Below are positions 1 through 11,300 of a stretch of DNA of 64,000 bases, piece by piece. How positions within the stretch are numbered: the stretch's first letter is position 1; each line of letters starts with the position of its first letter. Under the pieces are notes generated by a model that saw only the letters and a list, made by a program, of their open reading frames with translations, did no database searches and had not been told where the DNA came from. Location: positions 3,910,477 through 3,974,476 of the forward strand of contig CAKAKS010000031.1 in NCBI GenBank assembly GCA_916700875.1, read 5' to 3'. Made by a program: the position numbers and the translations under genes. This DNA comes from Sebastes aleutianus (Eukaryota > Chordata > Actinopteri > Perciformes > Sebastidae).

Positions 1-95
1 ATATAACTAGGGCGGACCCAAATGCTTCGAAGCTTCAACCGTTGCCATGGTAATCGACCTCCAAATCAGTATTCGAATGCTTCGTTTTTTGTGTT
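1..95. repeat. palindromic repeat fragment at window edge
   Basis: AATGCTTCGAAGCTTCAACCG and ATTCGAATGCTTCG flank GTTGCCATGGTAATCGACC, a palindromic layout typical of a dispersed DNA element cut by the window edge. Confidence 0.4.
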
Positions 96-199
96 AATAT
101 AAGTATGTTATAATAAACTATAAAAAACAAAAAAGCTCATGAAATAAGGAATAATCCCACGACATTATTCATATTCAACATTAATTATTATTAGTTATT

Positions 200-548
200 C
201 AGCACTGTCCCCGGGGGACTGAAATGGGGTTGATCTCAGCGCTGCCTAGTTTGACCGTTTGATCAGAGTTTGCGAGTGATTGACAGCTGCTCAGAGACGG
301 CAAGGCTCCAGCTCGGCTCTGATTGGTTGTTTTCCTCCCGTCTGTGAAATCTTGCAGATGCCATTAGGAGCACCGACGGACATAGAGACACATGATTTTT
401 TTCCAGATTACCTGTCTCATACACTACTGTCAGGATACTGCTGCTTTAATTTTCATAAGCTGACTCACCCTGATGCGAAGGAGAAACCTTTGCTGGAGCT
501 TTGCTCTGCTGAGATAGCAGGAGTCGCTGAAACGTCGGTTTTGGGCGG
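200..548. repeat. fragment of the repeat also found at 13908-14313
   Basis: The stretch AGCGCTGCCTAGTTTGACC, through TCTGTGAAATCTTGCAGATG and CCATTAGGAGCACCGACGGA, is repeated at 14031-14230 with about 80-85 percent identity by eye. The 90-residue open frame here is therefore repeat-derived. Confidence 0.75.
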
Positions 549-751
549 TTGACCTGAAAAGACACATAAGGTTATGAAGTCAATAAAATCTATATAAGGT
601 GTCACCCTTGCAAACTAAAATGTTGGGATTTTGCACAACCACAGTCCAGAATCAAAAGCAATGTTCTTGACAGCAATTTTGTTTATGTGTAACCAAATCT
701 GGGCAACAGGTAAGAGGAAACTATGTATGCACGTATCTAACCAGCGCTTAC

Positions 752-821
752 CAAACACGAAGCTCGACTGTGGGGCGGTTGTACTTTCAGCGGACAGCTT
801 CTGGATACCTTGGGAAGGATT
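752..821 (-). CDS. nup214: possible nup214 exon 26 (tentative)
   Basis: A 70-base candidate with acceptor TCTGTGCAG and donor TTTG|GTAAGC. It starts in phase 0 as exon 25 requires and reads NPSQGIQKLSAESTTAPQ then SSFVFG, a Ser/Thr-rich segment ending in an FG-type motif, as expected near the start of the FG domain. The protein is too low in complexity for a firm match, and an open frame with a signal-peptide look overlaps it on the plus strand. I treat it as an inference. Confidence 0.45.
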
Positions 822-1485
822 CTGCACAGATCGTTGTAAACAGGCATTGGCTATTAGAGCTTAATTCTGCAAAAACTTAATACAGAGAGACTATACACCC
901 ATTATGTGTATAATATTAAAAATCATTACGCAGCTTCCTTTGAACACACTGCTACGTGTTACAGTGCAGGCTGCAATCTTAAGTCAGATGTAGAGGAAAA
1001 GCAAGTCTGTATGTGCTCACATGTAGCGAGAGAGATCAGTATGTTTGGGTCATTCCCATTAAATTGAACAGTGACGAAGATTTGCGCGAGGAGTTCCCCC
1101 GTCACCCAACTGCAATATGTAACATCGGCATGGGAGGGAGCTGGGACATTTCTCACCCATGCAGTTAATGGTCTGTCTTCATGTCTGTCTTCACATTCAA
1201 AACTGTCAGCAATCTGTGAATTCTTGCAAGTTGAATGTTCTTTAAAGTTGCAGGGAGAGGGGAAACGAACACTGAATTTGCTTGATTTTGAGTATTTAAG
1301 CTACAGCATGTAAATGGCTGTTCAACTTGGAAATCTCAACCACTACAGGTTGTCAAGTTAATGTCTTCATATTTCTTTTAACCAATTATTCTGTTTATCA
1401 GAGAAGCAGATATGTGGTAGGGGTGGCTGATATGGGAAAAAAATGATATCCTCATATCGTTTCCGTTATTTTGACAATGCAGACA

Positions 1486-1740
1486 TTAGAGCTGCAACGA
1501 TTAATCGATAAAACATAACGACTAGAAGCAGGGGAAAATAGCTATCCTGGATCTGGCTACGGGTAACAAAATCTGCTTAACAGCCACTCCAAAGCTCCTT
1601 AATCAATATGTTATCTTGTTTGTTTAATTTGTAAAAATAACGAGTTGAAGTTTTACATGAGGGGTTATGTGCTGGACTATTACTTGTCAGGTGAACAGCG
1701 GATATTCCAGGGAGTGACTGAAATAGTCCAGCACATAACT
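1486..1740. repeat. element fragment split by another repeat
   Basis: 1486-1516 repeats the start of copy A (AGCTGCAACGATTAATCGAT). It is followed by a 220-bp block ending CCAGCACATAACTAG. That block resembles 55980-56045 (GTTTTACnnGGGGTTAnGTGC and GGACTATT) and so belongs to the same family as that repeat. ACTAGA occurs at both edges of the block. Confidence 0.5.
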
Positions 1741-2086
1741 AGAACTGCAACGATTAATCGATTAGTTGTCAACTATTAAATGAATCGTCAACTATTTTGA
1801 TAGTTGATTAATTAGTTTGAGTTAATTTTTTCAAGAAAAACAAGTCAAAATTCTCTGATTCCAGCTTCTTAAATGGGAATATTTTCTGGTTTCTTTCCTC
1901 CTCTTTGACAGTAAACTGAATATCTTTGAGTTGTGGACAAAATAAGACATTTGAGGACGTCGTCTTGGGCTTTGGGAAACACTGATCGACACTTTTCACC
2001 ATTTTATAAACCAAACGACTCATCGATTAAATCGAGAAAATAATCAACAGAAATCGATAATGAAAATAATCGTTAGTTGCAGCCCT
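1741..2086. mobile_element. short inverted-repeat element, TGCAACGATTAATCGATTAG family, copy A
   Basis: A near full-length copy of the family, starting AACTGCAACGATTAATCG and ending TAGTTGCAGCCCT. The 71-residue minus-strand open frame inside recurs in the other copies and is part of the repeat, not a gene. Confidence 0.8.
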
Positions 2087-2286
2087 AGCTGACAATATTT
2101 TCATATGCTTCGTCATGGTTTGATCAATTCTGTAAAAATATTTGACTGGTGCGCCATTCAAGATGTATTTTGCAGACTATTTAAAGAATAATGTGACACA
2201 TAAATGATAGTTCCATAGCTGTGTACGTGTACAAACATGACAAAATGAATGGCTCAGTGCAGTGATGGATAAGATACAGTACTCAC

Positions 2287-2350
2287 TCGTTTGGCCTGGT
2301 TGGAAGAAACTGCTGCAAAGACCGCAGCTGTTGGATCTGGTACTGATGAG
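2287..2350 (-). CDS. nup214: nup214 exon 25
   Basis: A 64-base exon between a very strong pyrimidine-rich acceptor (TTCTCTTTCCCAG) and a consensus donor (CGA|GTGAGT). Taken in the phase left by exon 24 it reads SSSVPDPTAAVFAAVSSNQA then KR, aligning with the human segment GSSVPYSTA...VAANQAKQ. Both splice signals, the phase and the weak protein match agree. Confidence 0.82.
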
Positions 2351-5300
2351 CTGGGAAAGAGAACAGAAGGAGGAGAGGAGAGAGTGTTCAGGTATTTCAT
2401 TTATGGAACAAATACAACACACACCTTCAAATTTAGTAAAATGAGGTACCCAAAACCAAAAACCTTGTCTCTGCTACCAAATATTTCCTTTGTGTAGGGC
2501 TGGACAAAAATGTAATTTTATAATATTATATACATATATATATATATAATATCTATTATAATATTGTAGGACAATTTTTATACTGATCGTTTAGTTCACA
2601 GTTCAGGTCTAAATTAAATTTCAAAACCAAATCTGTCACTATGTGGAATTTTAAATTTTACAGAGCTTGAAGATTTTGTTCTGGTAAAACTAAATATATT
2701 GAGATGGGTGTGAAGCAGTGTGAACCATTACCGTACTGTGTGAGATAAAGAGTATGTTAGTGTGGAATCGGGGAAAAGCCCCTCTTTCATAATCGTCTTA
2801 CTCTCACAATGCCTTGCTTTGCTTGTTTGTTATTGTGAGCAGGCTTTATTTGGTGAAAAGCCCCGAGGAGGGATGGGCTGCCGAAATATCAAGCACAAAA
2901 GTGGAGCACAGCCCAGTGAGGCGGAAAGAGTAAGGTGCAGACTGGAAGGGGCAAAACAAGAGTGTGAACCATGGAGGGAATAAAGAGTCAAATGAAAGAT
3001 GTGAAGAAAGGGAAGTGAAGAAGATAATAATATGAAAAGAGACAATTAGACAGTGTGCATACAGTGCAGTGTAAGTATTGTTTTGGCTCCAATCTCCAGC
3101 ATATTGTTTTTTTTTATGAAAACAACCCCCTCAGTAATCCAGTTTCAGTAACCTGTAGATTTAAGTCCGTCCTGATACAATATACAGTACAGCCCGTCTT
3201 TACTACTTTTATTCTTGAGCCAAATCCTCCCTGACCTTTACACTAGAAACTGACTGTCACTTACTTAACATTTCATTACATAACTCAAAAGAAATCTATA
3301 TCAATTTTTCATATTTTTACCTGATGTTACTGGAAACCGGCAGAGGAGGCCCTTTGTCCTTGAGCTCCTGGACATTGACTACCTGAGGAACTGTCTTCAA
3401 AGTTGACTCTGTCAAGGAAGTATTGACGACAGCTGGAACACACACAGATGCATTTGTGAGCAATTGACACACAGAGATGTACATAAATGCACAAACAATT
3501 TGTTTGTATTTAAAACAGAACATACAGACAGGTTATTTAAATGGATTTCATGTCCTGGTGATTTTAGCCTGGTTTGAATTACACTGAAACAGGTTACTAA
3601 GTGGTTCTCAGATATGATGGGACATTGTGCTGGGACACAAAGCTACCAGGTTCACATTATTTGGTCTGGAAGTCTGTGTCTCCCCCTGGTGAATTACAGT
3701 GGGCATAGCAATTCAATATTATACAAACAGCTTGTTATACACACAGTGCTGCCCATGGCAACTTAATAAGTCTTCCATTACCATTTAAAAATAAACAAAT
3801 ACATTATTACTTTCAAAAGTCATTCTCTTCCTACCCGTCTTCTGATTGGCCATCTGCCTGCGTAGAGCAGCAGTGGCTGCAGCAACCTGGGCAGGGTTTG
3901 GGGTGACAGGGATGGTCCTCTCGCTTGGTGGGGCTCCATGTTTTACTGTCTTGGTGGCAAGAGCAGTGCTGTCAGCCCCGCTGAGGTTGATCTTAGTTGG
4001 AACTGAAAGATCGATACAGTGAGCAGCAGTTATGAAACAAAGCATGTCTACTAATGTTTAGCAGCCACACCTGTGACATTTAAAAGCTCATCTTATGGCT
4101 TTAAATGCCAAACTGGCAATGACAACTCTGTAGCAACAGTGGGTGTGATTTACTCACCGGGGCTGGCAATAGGGCTGAGTCCAAAGCCCATACCCGGTAC
4201 TGAGTGAAGTTTTGTTAAAGGGGTGGACTGGATAGCCCCAAAGCCTGGCAGGATAGAGGGGGTCCTCACGACTGTGGGGTGGCGGGGGGTTGACAATGCT
4301 GGAGGAAGGACAGTGAGGGGAAGGAGTTCTGGCTGTAGTTCCTCCTCCTCCAGCTCCAAGTCAGCTGGGTGAGGCTCCAGGGACTGGGATAGGGAGGACG
4401 TAGAGCTCACATCATCCAAGTCCTCGTAGTATTTAGGTGAAAGGAAGGCTGAGCGAGACAGGTTGGCTGGAAGAGAATAGATGAAGAACAACTAGATCAG
4501 CTATTCTCAACCTCTGGGCCGAGGCCTCAGAGCGCCATCAAATGGGCCGCGGAGGTAGAGAGGTAGAGAGGTAGAGAATAGTTTCAATTTAGTTCCGTTT
4601 GCATATCACCACGCCAATCACAACACATCAAAAATGTATACTGGAGACCTAGAGCTGCAAAGATTAATCGATTAGTTGTCAACGATTAAATTAATCGTCA
4701 ACTATTTTGATAGTTGATTAATCAGTTTGAGTAATTTTTCAAGAAAAACAAGTCAAAATTCTCTGATTCCAGATTCTTAAATGTGAATATTTTCTGGTTT
4801 ATTTACTCCTCTATGACAGTAAACTGAATATCTTTGAGTTGTGGATAAAACAAGATATTTGAGGAAGTCATTTTGGGCTTTGGGAAACACTGATCGCCAT
4901 TTTTCACAATTTTCTGACATTTTAACATTTTATATAGACCAAACAACTAATTGATTAATCGAGAAACTAATTGTCAGATTAATCAAAAACGAAAATAATC
5001 ATTAGTTGCAGCCCTATTGACAACCTGCGCCAGTAAAAGCTGTGTGGTAAGGAATGACCCTAAATACATTAAATTTGGATTCATAATGGCAGACAGTGAC
5101 ACATATTTACAGCCCAGTTTATTTTTTTCTCTTTTGTCATGTTGTTTTTTTCTCATTTAATTTGGGGGGAAATGGTCCTCTGACATTTTTTAACAACCAG
5201 AACTGGGCTTTAAGTTACAAAAGGTTGAGAACCCCTGAGCTAGATCACCAATAACTGTGGTATAGCTGCATTATGGTAATATTAAAACACTTATCAACAT

Positions 5301-8300
5301 AAAAATGGCAACATGAATCTCACTGACATCATGGAGCTCCACAAATGCTGAATTTTGACAAGCTATTTGCAGTTCTGATAAAATTACTGTGAACTTAAAA
5401 TCAAGTCTCAGATTTTAATTTTTTTTTATTCTATTTTAAAGTATCCTCTCTTAAATGCACTGTAGAGTTTTTGGTAAAGATAAGCTACATTCGTAAACTT
5501 TAATGCAACCAAAAATTTCTCGGGCAGTAAATCAAATTTACAACAAAAATCACCGGATATTAGTGTAACCCTTGTTAAAATGATTTTGAGCAGGATATGT
5601 GTACCTGGTGCAGTTGAGCGGACAGGAGGCATCTGCCCCTTTGAGAGGAAGTTACGCAGCTGGGACTGTTTCACTGGTGATATCTTGACTGCTGGAGAAA
5701 CATTAGGAGTTAGTATATGTTGAAATTAAGAAACATGATCATTCTTATATTAAAAACATAAAAAGACTGATACCTGGAGATTTTGATTTGATCTGAGGAG
5801 GGATGCTGTCCAGCCTGGCTTTCAGGAGTGCATCCCTTAAACTCTCAAGCTCGCTTTCCAAACTGTCATAAAACACAGACACAAGTTGTTTAAGTTGCAA
5901 ACAACACCCTATTTGCAATGTACTAATGCACATAATTAGAAATGAATGTTAATATCCTGTCAAGGCTTTCACACTGAAAGAAATGAATGCAATCTTTATG
6001 TTATTCATGAGCTGTGGTCATTATATTGTTAGCTAATATGCCATTCATCTATGAAAACAAAAAAAAAAACTTCTAAGTTGAATTTATTTTGAGGTTTTAA
6101 TTATTTAAAAAAACTGTTCCAATATTCAAACTGCAGCCCATTTGAGTCAAGGTTAATTTGAAATATGAAGTCTCGGATTCCCAAACCTACTATGCAGTCT
6201 CTTCTCTCACAACAAACTCAAAATTTACAACATGTAATACTCATTTAATCCCTGAGATTTTTTAACATTCCTCCACCCCTACTCCTTGTTCTTTGTCAGC
6301 TCCTACCCAGCAGCTGTTGCTGTAGCAGCACTGCGGTTTATAGTTGGAGCAGTAGTCTTGTTGTAGAGGCGCAGTGAGGTGAGTTGCTTAATCAGCTGGT
6401 CCAATCTGTTCTTCTGCTGGTTGATAATGTACAGGTTGTTGGCCAGTGTAGTGAACAGACCCTCACGCCCCGGCACGACCATATGTCTGCGAAGGAAAGA
6501 ATTATTTCATAACAAATGATACTTAACCCCAAATCTTTTCAATATCAAATACTCAAATAGCTGGTCTTTTGTGTTTACTTCTGCTTTTTCTTCTTCTCCA
6601 GGTGTTTCTCCCATTCCACATCCAACACGTCGTTAACATCTTCCACAGCGAACATCACATACTGGTACAGCCTGCGAATCTCCTGAATAAGTCAAATAAA
6701 ATAGACAAAACGCTATGAATATGTAGGTGATTCATTTAAGGCTTTACAAAAAGTATCCATTGATGCAAACATTTCACCTTGAGCTGTTCCTCGCTGCGGG
6801 GGTCCAGAGGTTTTTTGTACAGCAGCTGTCTGTAATTTCTGTCTCTGCTCAGCTCACTCTGGGCCTTGGCTTCTTCTGCTCCGGCAAAGCCCTCCAGCAA
6901 GGTGGTCTTCAATGTACCAATGTCCCCATGGAGAGACTGCGAAACAGAAACCAACAAGGATAAGGTTAATTTATTGTCACTGTATAACACAGGGTCGTGC
7001 ATTGAAAAGCAGTAGCAGTCCCTTTATGCTACATAAGAAAAAACAAAAAAACGTTTTGTTATGGTGGAGTGTGGAGGATGAGTTGATGAGTCTCACAGCC
7101 TGAGGAAAGAAGCTGCTCTCTAGTCTGGTGGTACGGCAGCGGATACAGCAGGGTGAACAGGCTATGGTCCTTTGGGTTCTTCGCAGGCACCTCATCTCAC
7201 CAATATTACTGATGCTCAGTAGATGGGTACCAGTGATGTTCTGGGCGGTTTAAATCACCCGCTGCAGAGCCCTCCTGTCCCGGGGCCGTGCACATCCCAT
7301 GCCAGTTTGTAATGTAAAGAACTTGGCAGGGGAATTTTGCCTTCTTATGTTTCCTTAAAAAATACAGCCAAATTTGAGTTTTTTTCCACCAGGGTGGAGG
7401 CTGTGGAGGGATTTTTTTGAGCAATTAATTAAAGACTGAAGAAGTGGAAAGGAGACCGGGAATGACTTACACTGGAGGTTTATTTATGTCTTGAATTCAA
7501 GGAGAATCGAGTCAGCAAATACTTACTTAAAACTGTTCATTTGCTCCACCTCAGCTCCATTGATGTAGACAGGGGTGTGTGCCTTTGCCTCCTTTTTTCT
7601 AAAATCAATGATCAGTTCCTTGGTTTTGCTGCAGTTGAGTAGCAGGTTGTTCTCTGAGCACCATTCTGTCTCATCGTTGTAATCCAACAACTAAAAAAGT
7701 ATAACGATGTAGTTGTTGTAGTTTAGTGGAAGTGATTATTTTGGCTTTTTTTGTCCTCTGGAGTACTTTGTTTTTATAAAGGTCTTTTCACGCAACAATA
7801 TGGATATTGATCTCGCAAAATAATGTCCTTCTATTGAGGCTTTCGAATGAAGCTTTGAATGTCGGTTGTCTTATTTAATGATGAAAATGTGATTTTGTGT
7901 TATTGTGGTTATATAAATGGAATTTATGGTGCTGTTAGATTGCTGCTAGACTGCCCAGTTAATACCTAAAAATACGAAATATGGATTGAAGCCAACAAAT
8001 ATGGATTGAAGAAAAATATTTTATCATGAATGATGAAACCAGTGCAATAAGCTCAGAATTTACACTTGTTACAATAACATGCTTCATAGGAAATGCGACC
8101 ACATTGTAACTTTTCACACAGACCTGCACACTTGGAATAACGAGCCCTTCTTCAGTGCGTAGAGTTGAGTGTGGGCTTATTATAATAAAAACAAGTTATA
8201 CATCAATGATTGTGTGACGTGAGAAACTTTGATTTTTGGTGGAAAGCACGGAACGCAAATATTCGTGTCGGCCTTGGTGTGAAAAGTTATTAACGTGAAA

Positions 8301-11300
8301 AATTGGCAATGAATATTTTGCATTTTTGTTTAGTTTTGTCAGTTTCGTCCGCGGTGTGAAAATGTCTTGAGACTACAAAAAGCTTGTTTGTATATGATAT
8401 ATACTATAGACAAGTTATACAAGTCAATATATACTTCGAAAAATAGAATATTTAGGGCTGTCCAAATATTTGTAGTGCTCTTTTCAAAATCAAAAGTTAA
8501 AAAGGGAAAGGAGCAGAAAATAGCTGCATACTTTCAAAATGTTCTTGTTAATGCGCTTGCCCAAAGGTCCGAAAGGTCATGCATCGTCTCCCCCAGCCAC
8601 AAGAGGGGAAGCTGGTACACATGCTGCTGTTTATATTTATCATACCACTGCAACCTTATAACAGTGCTCGTTATTCTAAGACCATTGCATCCTGAGTAGG
8701 AGGCAGCTGTTGGGGGTAGGATTTAGCTGGTGAGTGTGATTTAACTGACAAGGATTTGGGTTAACCCAAGTAATATCTAAACGTGTTTTTGGTGTTCTAA
8801 ACGTGGTCTTACCTCTGTAGTTTCCTTGATCTCCAGGGTGAAAATATGGAGGTCCTCTGACTCCTTCCTCAACTCCTTCATCTCCTCATTGGTGCCAACC
8901 TTGAAGTCAGCTCTGGCGCTTCGTGCCTTAAGGTCATCTAACTCCTTCTGGAAGTGTGCAATCTGATGACAAGTCAAAGACGCAAAGATGCTTAGTTACA
9001 AAACTAGTTGAGGAATCATTTGGACACTGGGTGTACATGACATGTTATCTTAACCAGGACTGAGTTGCACCAGCTGTTTTTCACTAAGTTCTTTGTAACT
9101 ACTAAAGTGGCAAGTTTACTAAATTAAATAAATGGGTTGCACCATTAAAAGTTAATAAATGTCTTAGCTAATAATATATTAGCTAAGACATATATATTAT
9201 ACATCATACTCTTGCTGTATGTATGTGTAATATGTATGTTTATTACAGTATGCATAAATGTGTAAATTTAGCTGCTAAGAAACAGCTGTTGCACAGTCAG
9301 TCAACTACTGTATGTAAACAGGAAGTAACTGTAGGATCACTTACTGTAACAGAACCTCCAAAAATAAAGTAGGAGGCCAAATTATATATTTAACTTTACT
9401 GGCACTCCTTTGTAAATGCAGGCGTGGCTTTGCGTGTTTCAGAGTATTTATGCATTTAAGACGGGGTGGCATAATTAATCAATTTTATGGACGTCGCAAT
9501 ATGGTCAATATTCAAATTGACGGAGGGGCAATATTTGTTAAAGACGAAATATGTGTCAAAATACCATTTTAAATTAAATCTTGTTTAGATGTCCTGGCCT
9601 ACACATCATATTCTACAGACTTAAGAAAACCTCTTTGTTAGGTACAGATACCTGCAGAAATCACACCATAGGTTTTTCAATGAAAATGAGAATAATGATG
9701 TAGAAATGATCATTCCCTCTAATAACACAAATCATATCGCAATTGCAATATCAGTCAAAATAATCGCAATTAGATATTTTTTCAAAATCTTTCAGCCCTA
9801 ATTTAAGAGTGAGGGGGTCATTTAGTCTGATGCTGTTAGCAGAATGCTTTATGACTTGAGGTATAGCTAGTATCTTTGTGAAATGTAGTCTATCCAGGCT
9901 ATATCATTATTAAACAGCATTTTGATCAAGTGTCAGGCCAGATACGTCGACCATATTCTATTATCTCTCTCACTCTACAATCTAAACCGGTCTTATATTA
10001 AACTAGCAAGCTAACATCAGTTCTGTCAGTTAACTAACAGGATGTAGTTAACTAACAGGATGTAGTTAGATAACAGGATGTAGTTAACTAACAGGATGTA
10101 GTTAACTAACAGGATGTAGTTAACTAACAGGATGTAGTTAGTTAACAGGATGTAGTTAACTAACAGGATGTAGTTAGTTAACAGGATGTAGTTAACTAAC
10201 AGGATGTAGTTAACTAACAGGATGTAGTTAGTTAACAGGATGTAGTTAACTAACAGGATGTAGTTAGTTAACAGGATGTAGTTAACTAACAGGATGTAGT
10301 TAACTAACAGGATGTAGTTAACTAACAGGATGTAGTTAACTAACAGGATGTAGTTAGTTAACAGGATGTAGTTAACTAACAGGATGTAGTTAACTAACAG
10401 GATGTAGTTAGTTAACAGGATGTAGTTAACTAACAGGATGTAGTTAACTAACAGGATGTAGTTAACTAACAGGATGTAGTTAGTTAACAGGATGTAGTTA
10501 ACTAACAGGATGTAGTTAACTAACAGGATGTAGTTAGTTAACAGGATGTAGTTAACTAACAGGATGTAGTTAACTAACAGGATGTAGTTAGATAACAGGA
10601 TGTAGTTAGATAACAGGATGTAGTTAGTTAACAGGATGTAGTTAACTAACAGGATGTAGTTAACTAACAGGATGTAGTTTGCTGGCGTTATGCTACTATT
10701 TTCCTCCCATATGGTTTGGGCCATGAGGCTCTCACTTTTTCCTTTTTACAAGTTGACCAGTGAGAAGTGGTGCATGGTACTCTGGTGTGTACTGGATGAT
10801 GTGTCTCACCTCCTCCAATATACCGGCCATAATGGGATCAGAGTCTCTCTTTTGCTGGAGCTGCTTCTCCAAGGCCTTCACACTAACAGCTGCCTGTATC
10901 AAGAAGTGATAAAATACATCAAAACCTGCAGTTAAGTCTGTAGGAAACACACACACAAACAAACATAAACTACCAATGCAAGTTTGAGCAAAAAAAAAGA
11001 GCAAAGATTTCTGTAATCTCATACACTTTTCTTCTGCCACTGACAGTTAGTTTCAGTTGAACATGCAGTTGCTAGTAGCAACTGCTACCAGCAGAGTTCC
11101 ATAGCAGTTGCAAGATAAAGGCACTGGCTGCGTCCAAAATCACATTCTATGCACTGCAGTACATACCCAGGAAGTGTACGATAGTTCAGCATACTTGCAA
11201 CATGCGTGTGCTTAGCGGCAGCGCTGCTAGCCATTGGTGGTTTGAGGCTAATGTGTTGCTAAAATAACATTCTAAGATACTGTTGAGCTAACTGTTGATA

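Noticed and set aside
280..552. 90-residue plus-strand ORF
   Set aside because: The sequence is a repeat with a diverged copy at 13908-14313 where the frame is broken.
1808..2023. 71-residue ORF with CFPKPKTTSSNVLFCPQL
   Set aside because: The same frame recurs at 59065-59247 within other copies of the element, so it belongs to the repeat.
10030..10677. CRISPR-like array
   Set aside because: Units are contiguous without unique spacers and the genome is eukaryotic; it is a minisatellite.
10026..10724. 232-residue minus-strand ORF of NYILLV repeats
   Set aside because: It is the translation of the 18-bp minisatellite; unit length divisible by three keeps frames open. It lies in a nup214 intron.
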